A stretch of 64,000 nt of DNA from Ceratodon purpureus (taxonomy: Eukaryota > Streptophyta > Bryopsida > Pseudoditrichales > Ditrichaceae). Below the pieces are notes generated by a model. That model made no database searches, was not told the DNA's origin, and saw only the letters and a program-made list of their open reading frames with translations. Below are positions 25,983 to 38,644 of the stretch, piece after piece (within the stretch, counting starts at the first letter, position 1; every line of letters starts with the position of its first letter). The stretch lies in contig CM026431.1 in assembly GCA_014871385.1 (NCBI GenBank), forward strand, positions 14,417,094-14,481,093, written 5' to 3'. The position numbers and the translations under genes are program-made.

Positions 25983-28900
25983 CTATCCACTAAACAAAGA
26001 GGTGAAAGTAAGGTTACAATCTGACGAAGCATCTTCAAGGCACCGACAGAACGCCTCCTCATCCATGGGCAGGGCGGCAGGAAGTGGCCTGTCGGGTGTA
26101 ATGCCCACCTGCATTCACAAGAAACATCGTCATCAATCAACTCCGAAATAACAAATATTCCTGTAAGATATCAACTACCCAGCTACGCTCACTTTCAATA
26201 ACCACATTACAAATTAAAAAGTAACACACCTAGCAAAATCTCGCATGGTGAAAAATCTTGATGCAGTAGTTGATTGATAAACCTTTGACAGTTAAGAGAT
26301 TCAGTGTACATAAGAAAACTCAATGGGGTAATTCAATGGAGAGCGGAGAGCTAGAGCACCTTGTCAATGTTGATATGGGCTGGAGTTTCATAGCGAGCAA
26401 TAGTGACCGCCATGCCTGAACCATCGGACAGCTGAAACACGGACTGTATTCTCCTGCTCAACCAGAGGTCGTGAATTAGACAAAGTCAAATGTCGTGCAA
26501 ACTCACAAAATTTGGCAAGATTGACACGACGGCAATTGCAAGAGCTAAAGAGATGACAACAACCAGCATTCTGACTGAAGATATTAGATGTCAGCCAGTT
26601 CTTACCCTTTACCGAATGTGGGTTCTCCTAGAATAACAGCACGCTTATTATCCTTGAGAGCACCAGCTAGAATTTCACTGGCACTCGCGGTACCCTTGTT
26701 TACCTGTCATGTACCATGAATCGGTTCAAAACAAGCACAGGATGAGGCATGACAAGAATCTCACTCCTAATAGATCTCCCTTTCAAATTAGAGCACAGCC
26801 GAATGCTGCAGACGATAACCATATTGTTAAAACGTGGAGACTTCCATCATTAACAGTGACTTAGTAGCAAGAGGTTCAAGAACCAGCTTACCAATACAAC
26901 TAGAGGTTCTTTGGTAGAGATAGCTGAGCCTCCATCAGTGTCATAGATATCTCGAACGCCCATGCTGTCAGCAATGTACACAATGACGCCTTTGTCCAGC
27001 CTGATCACAATCCGAAGGCAATCTTAGCATTATCTTGCTTGGCTGATGTCGAGGGTTATTGGCAGAGGAAAATCGAGAGAAAGCATTGTTGAGTACATAC
27101 TGTGTCTTTGCAAAATCGTTCATAGCTTATCTCTAACAAGTCAATACAACAATCTAATTCTTGAAAAGTGCCACAGATAACAGCGAGCTAGTTTTTGGAC
27201 TTACCACATCTTTGCGATCTCAACTCCAGAAGGAAACAAGCCGCCACTGCAATAGAACGATGGCTTTCAGGTCAAGGACTTTTCTATGAGAACGGAATGT
27301 TCTTTGCTTACAAACGGATAACGATCTTCCAGCCCTTGCAACCACAAAACTTTGAATTTCGTAATTATGTTGTTTGAATGCTTACAAATGGTTTAATATC
27401 TTCCAGACATTACCGAAAGACAAGAGATGCAATTAGTCAACTACCATCAAAGGCCCAGTCTAATCATGCCTAGCATGAAGCACACTCAAATGGTTTGAAG
27501 TAAAAACCTGTTGTTGCGGATGTCGAGTATGAATGCTGCTGCGCCACTTTCTTGCAAGGTCTCGATAGCGTTCTTTACAGCACCTGTTAAGTAAATAGAT
27601 GTATTCGTCATTATACAATACTGCTGAAATTGAGAGAAGGTGCACTCATCTCAATATAACGGCGTAAAGAACAGCTTTCTTAGAAAGAAATCGAGATATA
27701 CAATCAATCTTCAAACAAATATTAAAAAGGAGCAAGGAGATTCATGGACGTACTGGAGGAATTCTGATTGAAGGTGGAGAGCCGGATGTACCCCAGCTTA
27801 AGTGGGGCTGATCCATCCTTTTGGGGAATCTCACATAATCGCCATGTGACTGGATTCAGCGTGATTTTCTCTCTCCTGCCAAACCAGTGTAGGGCATAAG
27901 GGACCCAGAGGCGACAAAAATCACTATAAAATAAGATTTAAGCCATGACTCGAAAATAGAATCATTTTCCTTGAAAGATGAAGAAACTTACAAGACTGTG
28001 ATCGTCTTCGGTGCTGTGGATTCTTTCTTAAGTAAAGTCAGTTGAACCTCAGATTGCACTGGACCCCTGTTGCAAAACCCACAAACCTAAGAATCGGTCT
28101 TATGTCTCGTTTGTTTCCTTCTGAAAAACTGCCGTTCCATACAGTGTGTGAGCTGGAGTGAATTAGAGCTGCAAATGAATATTTAAAGGCAAACAACTAC
28201 TTCTTAACAGTCTTGGGATACCCTGAGTTGACAACGAACACTCTAGTGCAACTTTGCAAGTCATCTACCCTTAAGCGTTGAAAAAAAACACTCTCAAAAT
28301 GAAACTTACTGCAGACGCCTTGCTGCATCATATAGACCCATTCCATGAGTCGGGACACCATCAATGGCCATGATTAAATCTCCTGGGACTACTCCTGCAC
28401 GCGCAGCAGGGCCCCCTGATACAGGAGACACTACCACCAAATCTTCATTCGAAGTACTCGAGTCACTTGTATTGAAACCAACTTCCAATCCAACCCCCGT
28501 CACAGCACCATTTGTACCTGACTGCATCATGAGGGTATAGATGAGCCACTCAGTTCGCCCACTTCAGTTCAAATAGAGGAAATAAACCATACGCATTAAT
28601 AAAATTGCTATGAAAAAGCAAATGGAGACCTGATTCGAACGGGACCCTTGGTGGAACTAGAAGAACCCCTAACTCACCTGCAAGCTTTTGAATTTCTCGG
28701 GCTCCAGAAATCGAGTGAACGGGTCGTCCAGAGTGGCCAGCATCTTTCGAATGGCTGCGTCTGAGCAACCACGGTATGCACAGAGCCAATCCTGATTAAA
28801 GCTGAGTCAGCTGACATCCCTGCTGCTTGAATATTAACAACGAAGGAAGCAGAACCCAGCAGCACGACCAATGGTTCAACACCTGCTTCTAAACCATTGC

Positions 28901-29889
28901 CCACACTAACAATATCACAACTTCAAAAGCAAGTCCAAATGAGGAAAGAGTACAAAAGATCGTACAAGTTTCTTCCCGCGTCTTCATCGGCTCCTTCTTC
29001 AGAGCATCTTCGCGATACCGAAACCAGCTCTGCCCATTGAACGACTTGTCCACATAGGCACGATCCACAGTCCGCCATGCCTCAAGGAAGAGCAAATTCT
29101 CCTCCGTCAACGACACTAAAACCAAAGACAGAATAAGCTCATTGACATACTCATCAAAAACTAAACACACACAAACTCGTACCATCAACAATAACTTAAC
29201 TCCACATTTCACTTCAAACGAATTGCACATACTACACTTACTAACCCTAGAATAAAAAAACTCATATCCACAAATTGATATCATAGTAATCAACATACAT
29301 GAAGGCTGAAGCGCGAAGCTGGCGAGAGCTCCAGTGACGATCAAGGAACTGAGAATAAAAACCAACCCGCGCCTCTTCACCGTCGCTTGCCAATGAGGCA
29401 AAAACGCCTGCACATTGATCAATCCACCACTAAATTCAACGAAATTCCAAACAATGGCTCAAAAAGGCTCCACACATAAACCTCGAATTCTAAATCATTC
29501 CAGGAGCTTAAATTCTCACCCACTGCTCCACGAATTCCCCAGCCTCGAAGCTGACAGGCGGCGACGGCAAGCACCAGAGCTGCCCACCCCACCTGAGCGC
29601 GGAGACGGTCTGCCGCCGAGCCCACCCACAGAACAACGCAGCGCCTCGCGAGAATTCACTCGGCCCGTCCAAGCTCCCGGACACCACACCACACGCGCGC
29701 CTGGAAAAACGTCGCCTCAACCCACCCACCTGCAAATCCAAACCCAATTACACGCCATCCAGACAACAAAATCAACAGAAAAGCAACAGAGGCGTCCCTC
29801 ACCTGCAGAGTGGCCACGTGAGGGCCCCCGTGGTGGCAGACGGCGAGCGAGGACGCCATCCCGCGCGGACAGAGGAGGCCTTCCGCCAT
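25983..29889 (-). CDS. CTPA: carboxyl-terminal processing protease CtpA (D1 processing), 14 exons
   Basis: Minus-strand exons: 29889-29803, 29729-29520, 29407-29299, 29115-28966, 28760-28678, 28521-28310, 28066-27992, 27875-27754, 27583-27508, 27246-27205, 27000-26892, 26703-26606, 26453-26360, 26108-25983; they give 530 residues in one frame. Order: Arg/Ser-rich transit peptide (1-110), hydrophobic lumen-targeting segment (about 113-132), [23 protein letters not shown] domain (about 214-300), and the S41 protease core. The catalytic Ser432 in GTASASEI and Lys457 in FGKG are 25 residues apart, as in Scenedesmus D1 protease (Ser372/Lys397). It should cleave the C-terminal tail of precursor D1 in the thylakoid lumen to allow the photosystem II manganese cluster to form. 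The exon 13 donor GTGCTC is weak but is confirmed by the conserved next exon (ITPDRPLP). An in-frame Met lies further upstream at 30201. Confidence 0.93.
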
Positions 29890-30137
29890 GCCCCCAGTGC
29901 CTGTGAGCTGAGGAGGGAGGTCTGGTGCTTCCGGAGGCAATTCTGGGCGGATTTCTGCGGGGTTTTTTTGGGGGTTTTTTGGGAATGGGTGGTGATAAGA
30001 GTGGGATCCGCGAGGGAGGGAGCGAGGTGGGGGTCTGCTCCGGAGGTGGAGGTGGGCGTCGCGACTGCGCAGGTGGAGCCTGGCGATGAGTCGCTCTCGC
30101 GCTTCTCCGCGACCCAGATGCTTTGTCCCCCTCCTTC

Positions 30138-30165
30138 GTCGTCGTCGTCGTCGTCGTCGTCCCCG
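30138..30165. repeat. CGT triplet microsatellite
   Basis: A run of TCG/CGT triplets. On the minus strand it reads as a ten-Arg tract in the in-frame extension upstream of the CtpA start used here. It may be 5' UTR. Confidence 0.7.
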
Positions 30166-30207
30166 CCTTTCGTCGCCTCTATCGTTGTCTGAGCCACTCA
30201 TCGTCCA

Positions 30208-30275
30208 AGCTTTTCGTTATCCTCCGTGCTTTTCGTTATCCTCCGTGCTTTTCGTTATCCTCCGTGCTTTTCGCT
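30208..30275. repeat. 19-bp tandem repeat, three units plus decayed flanks
   Basis: The unit CTTTTCGTTATCCTCCGTG is repeated three times almost without change. Downstream, degenerate variants such as GAGCTTTTTGTTGTTGTC continue to about 30340. Confidence 0.85.
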
Positions 30276-31002
30276 ATTGTTCGAGCTTTTTGTTGTTGTC
30301 TAAGCTTTTTGTTCTTGCCCGAGCTTTTAGTTGTTGTTTAAACCAGTAGTCCGCCACTCACTCCCGAGGTTACCTCCCTCTTTCTAACTTCGGAGTCAAA
30401 AGATCTTGAACTATTGCTCTGATTTGTTGTAAACTCCGAGAGAGGTGGAGAGACCTCACAGGAATAGGATTCCAAATGGTGCAGAGTCTGTTCTCGCTTT
30501 ATATATCCGGATTTTCGGTTTAAACCGGAAGTTCTTGAGCCCAATTGCGCTCAATGCGGAGATTACCGCGGTGTTTTTTAATTTGGAGGTCAATAGAAGT
30601 TGACAACTACTTTGAATCACAAAGAGCTCCGATAGAGGTGGAAAGCCCTCACAGATTAGGGTTACAAATGGTGGAGAGTGTGTCCTCGCTTTATATATAT
30701 GTACCTCAATTTAGATGGGAAGTTTGGGGTGTAGATAGCAAGTTACTTCATTCATAGGTCAAAACTCGTTTGATTGATAATTTCATTGGACGAGATCTTT
30801 TAAATGAGATGGAGAGAAGGCATAGAGATAGGGTTAGAAATGAGAAGAAGCTATTGTCACTTTATATAATGGGGATTTTGGATTTAAGCTTTTTGTTAAT
30901 ATGCAAGTTTTTTCTTGTTGTAATAGCTTTTTATTGACATGCACAACAAACAATGAAAGATTCATCATTTGAGTTTTTTGTTGTTGTCATATAAGCCTTT
31001 CA

Positions 31003-31070
31003 ATGTCGTAAAAGCCTTTCAATGTCGTAAAAGCCTTTCAATGTCGCAAAAGCCTTTTGTTGTTGTTAAG
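31003..31070. repeat. 19-bp tandem repeat
   Basis: Three copies of a unit like AAGCCTTTCAATGTCGTAA, the last with GTCGCAA, then a partial AAGCCTTTTG. Confidence 0.85.
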
Positions 31071-32292
31071 GTTATTTTCATCGAAGACTTACTATTAATT
31101 TTGTTTAATCCGTTTTTTCAAGATTACTATAGTTAGGTACCTAGTTTGTTATGAAACAACTTTAAAATAAAAAAATTGGGATAGAACAAATAGTAAAATT
31201 TGACTATGTTCATGCCATATATAGCTATTTTAGTGATTTTTTAAAAATTCAAAAATCAATATTTTTGAATGATGAACCTTATTCTTCAATGTTTTTTTTT
31301 AAGGTGCACAAATTAGCTATCTACTTCCAATACACCAGAATGCCTTTAGAATGCTTAAAAACATGCTTAGTATATAATATTGAAAGTTTCCCAGCTTTGC
31401 GATGAGAGAGGCAAACAAGGAGATTATAAGCATAGAATGCAATTTTAATATTTTTGAATAGTTTTTGAGACTCGAACCTATGTTTTTAAACTTCTGTTTT
31501 AGCCAATTAATTTAAAAATGAGCAACACCTACTTTTCAATACATAGTCATTCCTCATGGTCCAAGCTCACTTTACACTTACTAAGAGACCCAAGGCCTTT
31601 GAAAAATACTTTCTCTAGACCATGAAGTGTGACCATAGATTAATTCCTTGGTTACGGCTCTTGGTTTGTAGTGTAAACCGCCTCTAAGTGGGTGAAACAT
31701 TTTTGGACTGAAATACGTCCTTCAATCCTATCCAGAATGGCCTTAAATTACCAGATGATGGACTTGGGTATCCTTCGGCTATTGTCGGGGTTGCCAAGGG
31801 GTTGGCGGTTCCATTCCGATCGGCTGTAAAATCTCACTAGTACCGGATGGAAAACCTCGGTGATGGGTTTGCAATAAGTAATCCGTGTGTCAAACAAAAA
31901 AAAATCAAAATAAAAATAAAATCCTTCAATCATAAACACAGAACATGCCCAAAAGCCGACTTTAAAGGCAAAGCATGAGCGAGAAAGCAAAAGGCGAGCC
32001 CCGGCGATGGTTCGGTGCAAGCTTGAAGCACTCTCCGGAGAAGCGCAGGGCAACCTTCACGACGACGAAGCAGAAGCAGAAGCAGAATTCCACCTTCTCA
32101 ATCCTCCACCACCCTCCACAACCATCTCACACAACCCCGGAGTTGCCTCTCCGCAACCCAAGCCGCGCCCAATTTCTCACACCCGAGAGAACAGGCCCCT
32201 CTTCTCTCGTTCCAGGGTTCCAGAGCCCGATGAATTTGGAGCAGAATCGGTGATGTGGGTTGCGTGACAGGGCACTTGGGTCGCGGCTCGCC

Positions 32293-34599
32293 ATGGCGGT
32301 GGAGATAGTGGAGGAGGCTGGATGCGATGATATCATGAAGGGCGTGGAGAATGTGGAGCGCAATGGTGGGGAGGATCACGAGGGGGACATGTCGTGGAGC
32401 TCCTCCTTCTCGTCCGCGGTCAAGGTGGGAGCCGACGTGAACAGCTCCGATGATCTGCTCTGGCACGAAATTGACTTGGCCGAGAAGTATGTGGGTTTTG
32501 AATTTTTTTGAATTTTTTTTTGGATTTTTTGGGTGTCACGGGGATGAATTGCGAATGTGGGTTTCGAGGTGTAGTGGTTTCTGGGGTTGGTTACGCCGAT
32601 TATTTTTTTTGGCCTTGTGATTCTGTGCTCGGAATTAAGAGAATTTGGTTCTAGACAGAGTTTGGTTTTTTAGGGTTTGCTGTTTGTGATTGCGTGAATT
32701 GAGCAATGTTTTGGTGATGTGTGGAGATAGATATTTGTTGAGTGCCATGAATGAGGATGCTGCCTCGACAGCCACAACTGTGCTGCAAACTGTGTCCAGT
32801 CTGATGCACTCAAGCGGCAGTGGAGGGTTCTGTTCCGTAAGCTGTGGCAGTGAGAGGGATGAGAAAGAAGAGGAGGCTGAAGGGGCAGGCGAGGTTGGGG
32901 AATCGGATCATGAAAAGATGTTGGAGTGTGCTGGCATGGTGTTGCTTCAGAGTTATCGTGCGATAGGCAGGTGAGCGTGAGGAAAAAACAGTGGTTACAT
33001 GTATCTGTTTGGTAGTTTGTGCTCGAGGATCCTCGTTGTGTCATATGTTCATTTGTTCATCTCTGACTGAGTCATTTGGCTCTAATGAGATTGTTTACCT
33101 TATGGATGGGACTTCTTGGGCGTTCTGTGCATGCATTAATTGTGTCAAATGTTGCAGAGTTGGCGAGTTCTTTGAAATTCTGAGAAAGCTCAATTTAGGA
33201 GCTGCTGAATGGCCACTAGTTCTGCTTGAAACAGGGTATGTCTAAACACCAGTGCATTACGTTTGTGCTTAGCATGTATTGCGATCCATTTCCCATCCTT
33301 ATTGTTATTCTGGTGCTGCTTAAATGTATTCAGTCGTTTTAACTGGACACAATTGGAATATTGCGACATGTAGAATTATTTTTATCCAATAATTACGTGC
33401 ACCATCTAAGCCAAAGTGCAGGGATTGCCGTGAAAATAAGAAGTAAATGACGAGACATGTCCCTGAACTTCGTTTTTTTTGTTCGTTTTTTTTTCGATGT
33501 TTTTAGGGCCTGTTTGCAAATATCAGATGGTGCGTGTCCAGCGGCACGGGCTGCGCTTGAAGAGTTTCTAGCGAATCGGAGTACATATTTGTTGGACGAG
33601 AAGTATGCCGAAGTTGTTGAGCTCTATGTCATTAAGGTCCTTGTAAAAGTGCTTCAAGAAACCGAGTCTGCTATGGACTGGGTGGAACGTGCAAATTTAA
33701 CAGAAGAGAGGCGACTGGTAAGTCTTTGCACTCCTTCTGCTCGTGCTCTGCTCTGTTTTGTGACGTAGGGTGATGAATATTTTTTGGGTTTGTAGTCGTT
33801 ATATTTCCCAGGAGTAGACAGCATCTCATCGTTTCAATCTTGTATGCTTGGTGCGAAGGTCATCTTGAAGGAAATCCAGTTTCAGATAGCGCAAGCCAAA
33901 GCTGCTGAGCCAGTCTCCAAGTCAGATACCGAATCCACCGCAACTGCAATTGGTGAACCCCCAAGCCCTACGCAAGCATCTTTTAACGTAAACGATCCAG
34001 TGAAGGACAAGGAAACGAAGGATAAGAATGATGTTGGATGGGAAGCAGGGACTTCTCCAGGCGCTGATGAGCCATCAGTAAAGTCTAAATCTTTGACCTT
34101 GCTGAAGAGTTTAAAAATCTCTGAAGGTTTCTTTTCACTGAAGACTCTGCTGGAACTGGCTTTGGCCCGACTGAGTTCCGCTACGTCGGTATGGCAAACC
34201 TTTTCTACAGCAAATCTGGAAGCAAGGGCATTACGTTTTGGAGCCCTTGTAGCACTCTTTCTATTCATTTTTATCAGACATCGGCACTCGTGGAAAAGGT
34301 ACTGTGGCTGTTTTCACCCGTCTTTAACCTCTTGCGTTTCCTGTTGTGCTTCTGATCATGGATGATGTGTCATGTGCTGCTACACTTATCATGTTATTGT
34401 TTTAATTTTAGAACATTTTAAGAGGTCCTCTTTCTGGGGACTACCACTGGCAAGCTAATTTTCCTTCTCTGTTTCTGACAGGATTGTAGGCAGGTCATTC
34501 AGTTCGTTGAGAGTAGGACTTAGTGATTTGTGGCAGCTGGCATTTAGTGTACAAATCAATCCCTTGGCCGCTGTGAATCCCATCTCCGCAGCATATTGA
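32293..34599 (+). CDS. APEM9: APEM9-like peroxisomal tail-anchored protein
   Basis: Exons 32293-32486, 32731-32970, 33158-33235, 33507-33717, 33796-34298 and 34482-34599 join to 447 residues. The N-terminal part is helical (WHEIDLAEKYLLSAMNEDAAS, later EKYAEVVELYVIKVLVKVL), followed by a charged, likely disordered linker, a hydrophobic helix near 390-404 with basic residues after it, and a C-terminal motif DLWQLAFSVQINPLAAV that I recognise from plant APEM9/DAYU. In Arabidopsis this protein anchors the PEX1-PEX6 ATPase complex on the peroxisome membrane for receptor recycling during matrix-protein import; it is the plant counterpart of PEX26 and yeast Pex15. The protein is longer than Arabidopsis APEM9 (about 330), mostly in the linker. 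The Met at 32293 is the first ATG of the frame. Confidence 0.82.
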
Positions 34600-35155
34600 T
34601 ACAGTTTCAAGGTGCAGATTCTATGCAGCCCTGGTTTAACAACACAGAATTCTCAGTGTGGCACTTGAAGTGTTAGCATTTCGCTAGAACTTCTGGAGTG
34701 TCTGCAGCAAATCGCCATTGGCCATGTCTTCTCACCTGAATTTCGGATTATGAACGGAGCAAAAAGATGTTTCGAGATAGTGTATCATGTTAGAGACGTT
34801 ACTTAAATGATGATAGCCTCATGACAGGCCAATTGTGCTCTTCAACCATGTATTCGAGGATATTACTGTTTACACGATACTTCTGAAGCGTAACAGGGTG
34901 ACTGATTGCTGTAGCTGTAGAAAACATCTATGATGCAGAGACAGAACTTCAAATACTCTTCCTTGCACATTTGACACCAAACACTTAATGATGCCTGCTT
35001 ATCATCTTGGTATGCAAAGACTCATAATCCTCAAAAATTATTGCACATGTTCCAACGCAAGAGTGGCGATGCTCATCTGATGTTTCCTATGCAACATTTT
35101 AGTTGCACTTTCCTAGGCAAATCTTTAAAGTCGCTTCAAAAATTGCATCAATTAA
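34600..35155. other. convergent spacer
   Basis: 3' flank of the APEM9-like gene and of the minus-strand gene that follows. Nothing else seen. Confidence 0.5.
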
Positions 35156-36540
35156 TCAAACACCAGCTAAAGAGATACCATGTCTACTACAGCCAACGCT
35201 GCGGCAGTCCTGGTTCCCCTTGGTGGCATTATCTGAAGCTACAAGAAGAGCCTTATATACACTAAGCTTGTTCTTTTTCTCAGCCAGAGTGGGAGAAGCA
35301 GCGAAGGGAATCATGACATCTTGTAATTGAACTATCCTGTACCCTGCATCCACAGTCCATGGTTGAATAGCTTCTCCTTCATAGATGCAATCACTGGAGC
35401 AGAAGTAGTATCCTTCGTCATTCCAATGTACATAGGCTGAAAACATGTACTTCCAGGTTCTACCGACAGAAGCTGATAATCCATGCAAATACCACTCAGG
35501 ATCTTGTACCATACCTTTCCAGATCATGTAGGTGAAGGTGTTCCCAGAAGCAAGTTCTGCCCCTGTATGAAATTGAGGCCCGAAGGTTTGATGTCATCTG
35601 TAACAAGTTACAACCGTGGTAGTCTCACAAATTCTTGTGGAATGGTGTTCAACCCTCATGACGTACATGAAATGGTTTCAAAAAAGCTCCTATCAAATGT
35701 GATGCAAGGAGACGAGCAACCACCATCCCATATCTGGAAATCATTCTTGAGAAAGAATCTTGATGAGAAGACTAAGCTAGCCGTTGCCTTTCTGAGAAGC
35801 AGCTGTACAACCAAAGTCGCTCGAAGGTGCATCATAGTTGAGAAACTGAGATGCTAGTCGGCGATTGATTATCACCCTCTTCCTTCGTGAACAAAAAGCT
35901 CAATGCTGACCTTCAATCCAGAGACATGGATAACAACGGGTTAACAACTGAGAGATCAATCCTGATTACTCGCAGTCAAAATTGACTGAGATGGCAAATT
36001 CAAACCACCTAAAACAGCAGCCCTCACTTGGCAGGCTTGGTAACACTAGAAGGAAGATATCACAATAGCTCTTGGCCTAGGGTATATGTGCAGAGATAAT
36101 CAGCACAGGGAGAGAGATTCAACCACTTACGAGCTTGCCATGCGACAGTACATTGCTGGTAGGTCCTCCAATAGTCCCACCAGGATACCCTCATCTAAAA
36201 CACATGATTGTTGAATCAATTAAAAAGTAAGAGTGTAATTGGAAAACAGTATGCTCCACAGGCACACTTAAGGATAAAAACTTGGAGACTTACAAGGTTA
36301 TGTGTGTCCACTCTCATGAGTATCCAAGTGTAGTAAGTAGCGACATGAAGAAATACAAAAAGAACAGAGTTTAAAAAGTTGAAAGGAATAGGAAAACACT
36401 CACCAGAAGTATCTTGGGGCGCTGAGAATAATGAGCCGGAGCATGATGCGAACAAACTTCGTTACCGCCACATACACAACAGCATACCGACGCTCCTGGA
36501 GAGCAAACAAGTTGACCATGCACACTTTGATGCCCACCAT
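35156..36540 (-). CDS. unrecognised protein, three exons
   Basis: Exons 36540-36404, 36189-36131 and 35562-35156 on the minus strand join in frame to 200 residues. I do not recognise the family. Visible features: a basic, partly hydrophobic N-terminal third (AVVYVAVTKFVRIMLRLIIL), an aromatic cluster WVSWWDYWRTYQQ, then a segment rich in Trp, Tyr and Gly (KGMVQDPEWYLHGLSASVG, YFCSSDCIYEGEAIQPWTV) and a looser C-terminal tail with two further Cys. An in-frame stop lies a few codons upstream of the start. Exon 2 uses an acceptor GATGAG without a clear pyrimidine tract, which is the weakest part of the model. The aromatic-rich body spread over two splice joins suggests a real gene and not chance ORFs. 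Confidence 0.5.
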
Positions 36541-38255
36541 TTTGCTGCTACCTGCTGTCTAAACCTTTTTAATCTGCATCAAGATAAGCCCCCCCTCAAT
36601 TGAATGCAAGACTACCAGAGTGTGTAGGTTATTATGTTATAACCCCCGCATTGAGAAGAATCGACGGCAAAGAAAAGAGTTGTCATCAACTTGTTCATAC
36701 TCCTTGACTGCCTTAAGTGTGTTAGGGATTACTCAATCACTCAAAAATGCTTAAAACGAATGTCTCAAAAACTCTCACGGAATTGATTGAGAAATCCGAT
36801 GGGTCATGAACTGATGTTCAACAATTGGGCGTGCGTAGGCGCATATCAGAAGGAGATTGGACCCGAAATAAGATCTGTAGCACAAAATCTCTGACCCTAA
36901 ATGAAGGCATCTTCTCGATGTGCTGGGAAAAACAGAATACTCCAGTTAAGCAACCAAAAAATCTTGTAAATTGTACAAATCAAGCAGTAGGCAGATGAAG
37001 GATTGGTGCTCGAAGCTACCTCAAAGCAAAAGCTTCAATAAATTGTCGCCGAGAACCAGTCTTCGTAGAGCTACACTGTGTGAAGAGATGAACACGAATC
37101 TAGTCAAGAAATAGAGGAAGCCTCTACTAAGCTCCGGTACGGTGGGTCCAGAAGGAAGCTTTTACAATGAAACGGCCTAGGAGACCCGTCATCAATCTGA
37201 AAAAAACGAAACTGCTAAGCTAGAACGTCAAGGTCCGCAACTTCTAGAGGACTTTGCAGCTATTGACCAACTTCACGTGGAGGATGGCACCACGACACTA
37301 AAGCCGAAAACCAAGTCCCTGCTTCCCAACACAGCACCAGCCTAATGCCTCCAAACTCACTCCCAGTGCACAGAAACCATCCTAAGTGCGATTCAAAAAC
37401 TCCCACACGAAAACAAACAAGCGCCAAACCAATCCCAAAAGCCCTCTCTCACACGATGCCACCAACACACCTACAACTCTTCTCAATATTGTACCACAAC
37501 AGAGGCCAAGGACAGGGACACGGACACTCGAGTCTACAGTGCACCCATGCAACTTATAAAAAAAACTAATAAAATACGTCAACGTCCAATACTCCTCGCA
37601 CAAGTGGACACCGGCGAGGAGTTCCAAGCTAGATAACAGAATGGGTCGCAAACGTCATATCACCTCGAGATCACAACCAGAACAACAGTGACCTCTGTGT
37701 CACTTCCAGTATGTACTTCCAAGTTTCACCTTTCCTAGACACATGAGAGGAAAACGAAGCACCTAAGCTACATCCACGGCTACGAAGATTGAGCTACAAG
37801 GTCAAAACTCGACGTGACGACAACCAATGTGACGGAGATGAGCTTTACTTCACCACAGACAGGAGGCGATAACTTTATCTAGACAACTGCCGCAGATGTG
37901 CGGCACCGCTCCCCGGCTCTGAAGCCGCATTCTATGCACTCTGCCATGGTCTGACGTGCTCAGGGATCATGAATCATGATGCTTTCTGCACCATTTGACG
38001 TAGGCGGTGAGTTGCAAGTTACCGTAAGTTATTGCATCATGGTACATGTACATGTACGTCGTCATTGAGAGCAGGAGGCGATGTCAGCGGCTCCAGTGTA
38101 ACGATCTGTGCTTGCTGTAAGAAATGCTGTGATTTTGTGGAAGATTGGATAGATTTTGTGCGGGTCTTCTCCTGGAAGCTCTTGAGAATTGAGGGTACTT
38201 ATCTGGTACTGGAGTTATCCTAAAAGTACTGAGTACTGGGAGTATTGCCCTCGCT
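36541..38255. other. gene-free spacer
   Basis: Only short unsupported ORFs. It probably contains the promoter of the unknown minus-strand gene. No repeat was seen before the MITE-like elements begin. Confidence 0.45.
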
Positions 38256-38571
38256 CTAAACCTCGCCCTCGTCTTAATGACGAGGCGGGCCCTCCCCCTC
38301 CTCCTCCCCTTTCTCCTTTCCTCCCTGATCTATTTTTAGGGGCCCTGCGGCCCTTTTTTAGTAATTTTTTAATTTTTAATGAAACCGGGGACCCCGAATT
38401 AGCCTAGAGGGACCTTCTAGATTAATTTTAGTTAGTTTATATATTTTTAATTTTTTTTTAAAATTTTAATTTTTTTTTTCATCAACATGCAAAATATAGG
38501 GGCCTTTTTGCCCCCTCCAATGACAGCCCTGGTTGGGGGGCCCTCGTCATTAAGACGAAGGCGAGGTTTAT
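38256..38571 (+). mobile_element. MITE-like element, copy A
   Basis: About 316 bp bounded by inverted repeats of about 30 bp: the left end reads TAAACCTCGCCCTCGTCTTA and the right end is its complement, closing with AAGGCGAGGTTTA. The interior is a pyrimidine tract (CCTCCTCCTCCCC...), then GGGGCCCTGCGGCCC and an AT-rich tail. No transposase is encoded. A clear target duplication is not seen. Confidence 0.75.
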
Positions 38572-38644
38572 CGCAAGGGGGAGTATTGGGTACAACTTTT
38601 GGAAAAGGACCGTAGTTGATGAGGTGGCATGTAATTTGCTCCAA

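Larger units (their letters stand above)
29890..32292. other. divergent spacer between CtpA and APEM9, repeat-bearing
   Basis: Promoters of two divergent genes. It includes a CGT-type triplet run near 30138-30165, 19-bp tandem units at 30208-30275, three diverged copies of a block of roughly 150-180 bp (30390-30900), 19-bp tandem units at 31003-31070, and AT-rich DNA from 31100 to 31900. Confidence 0.5.

Noticed and set aside
26354..26360. Stop codon just after CtpA exon 13 as the protein end
   Set aside because: The next exon (26108-25983) continues in phase with the conserved ITPDRPLP and DEEAFC C terminus of the family.
28620..28650. GTTCGAATC on the minus strand, like a tRNA T loop
   Set aside because: The flanking bases do not form a T stem and no acceptor or anticodon arm can be drawn; it lies in a CtpA intron.
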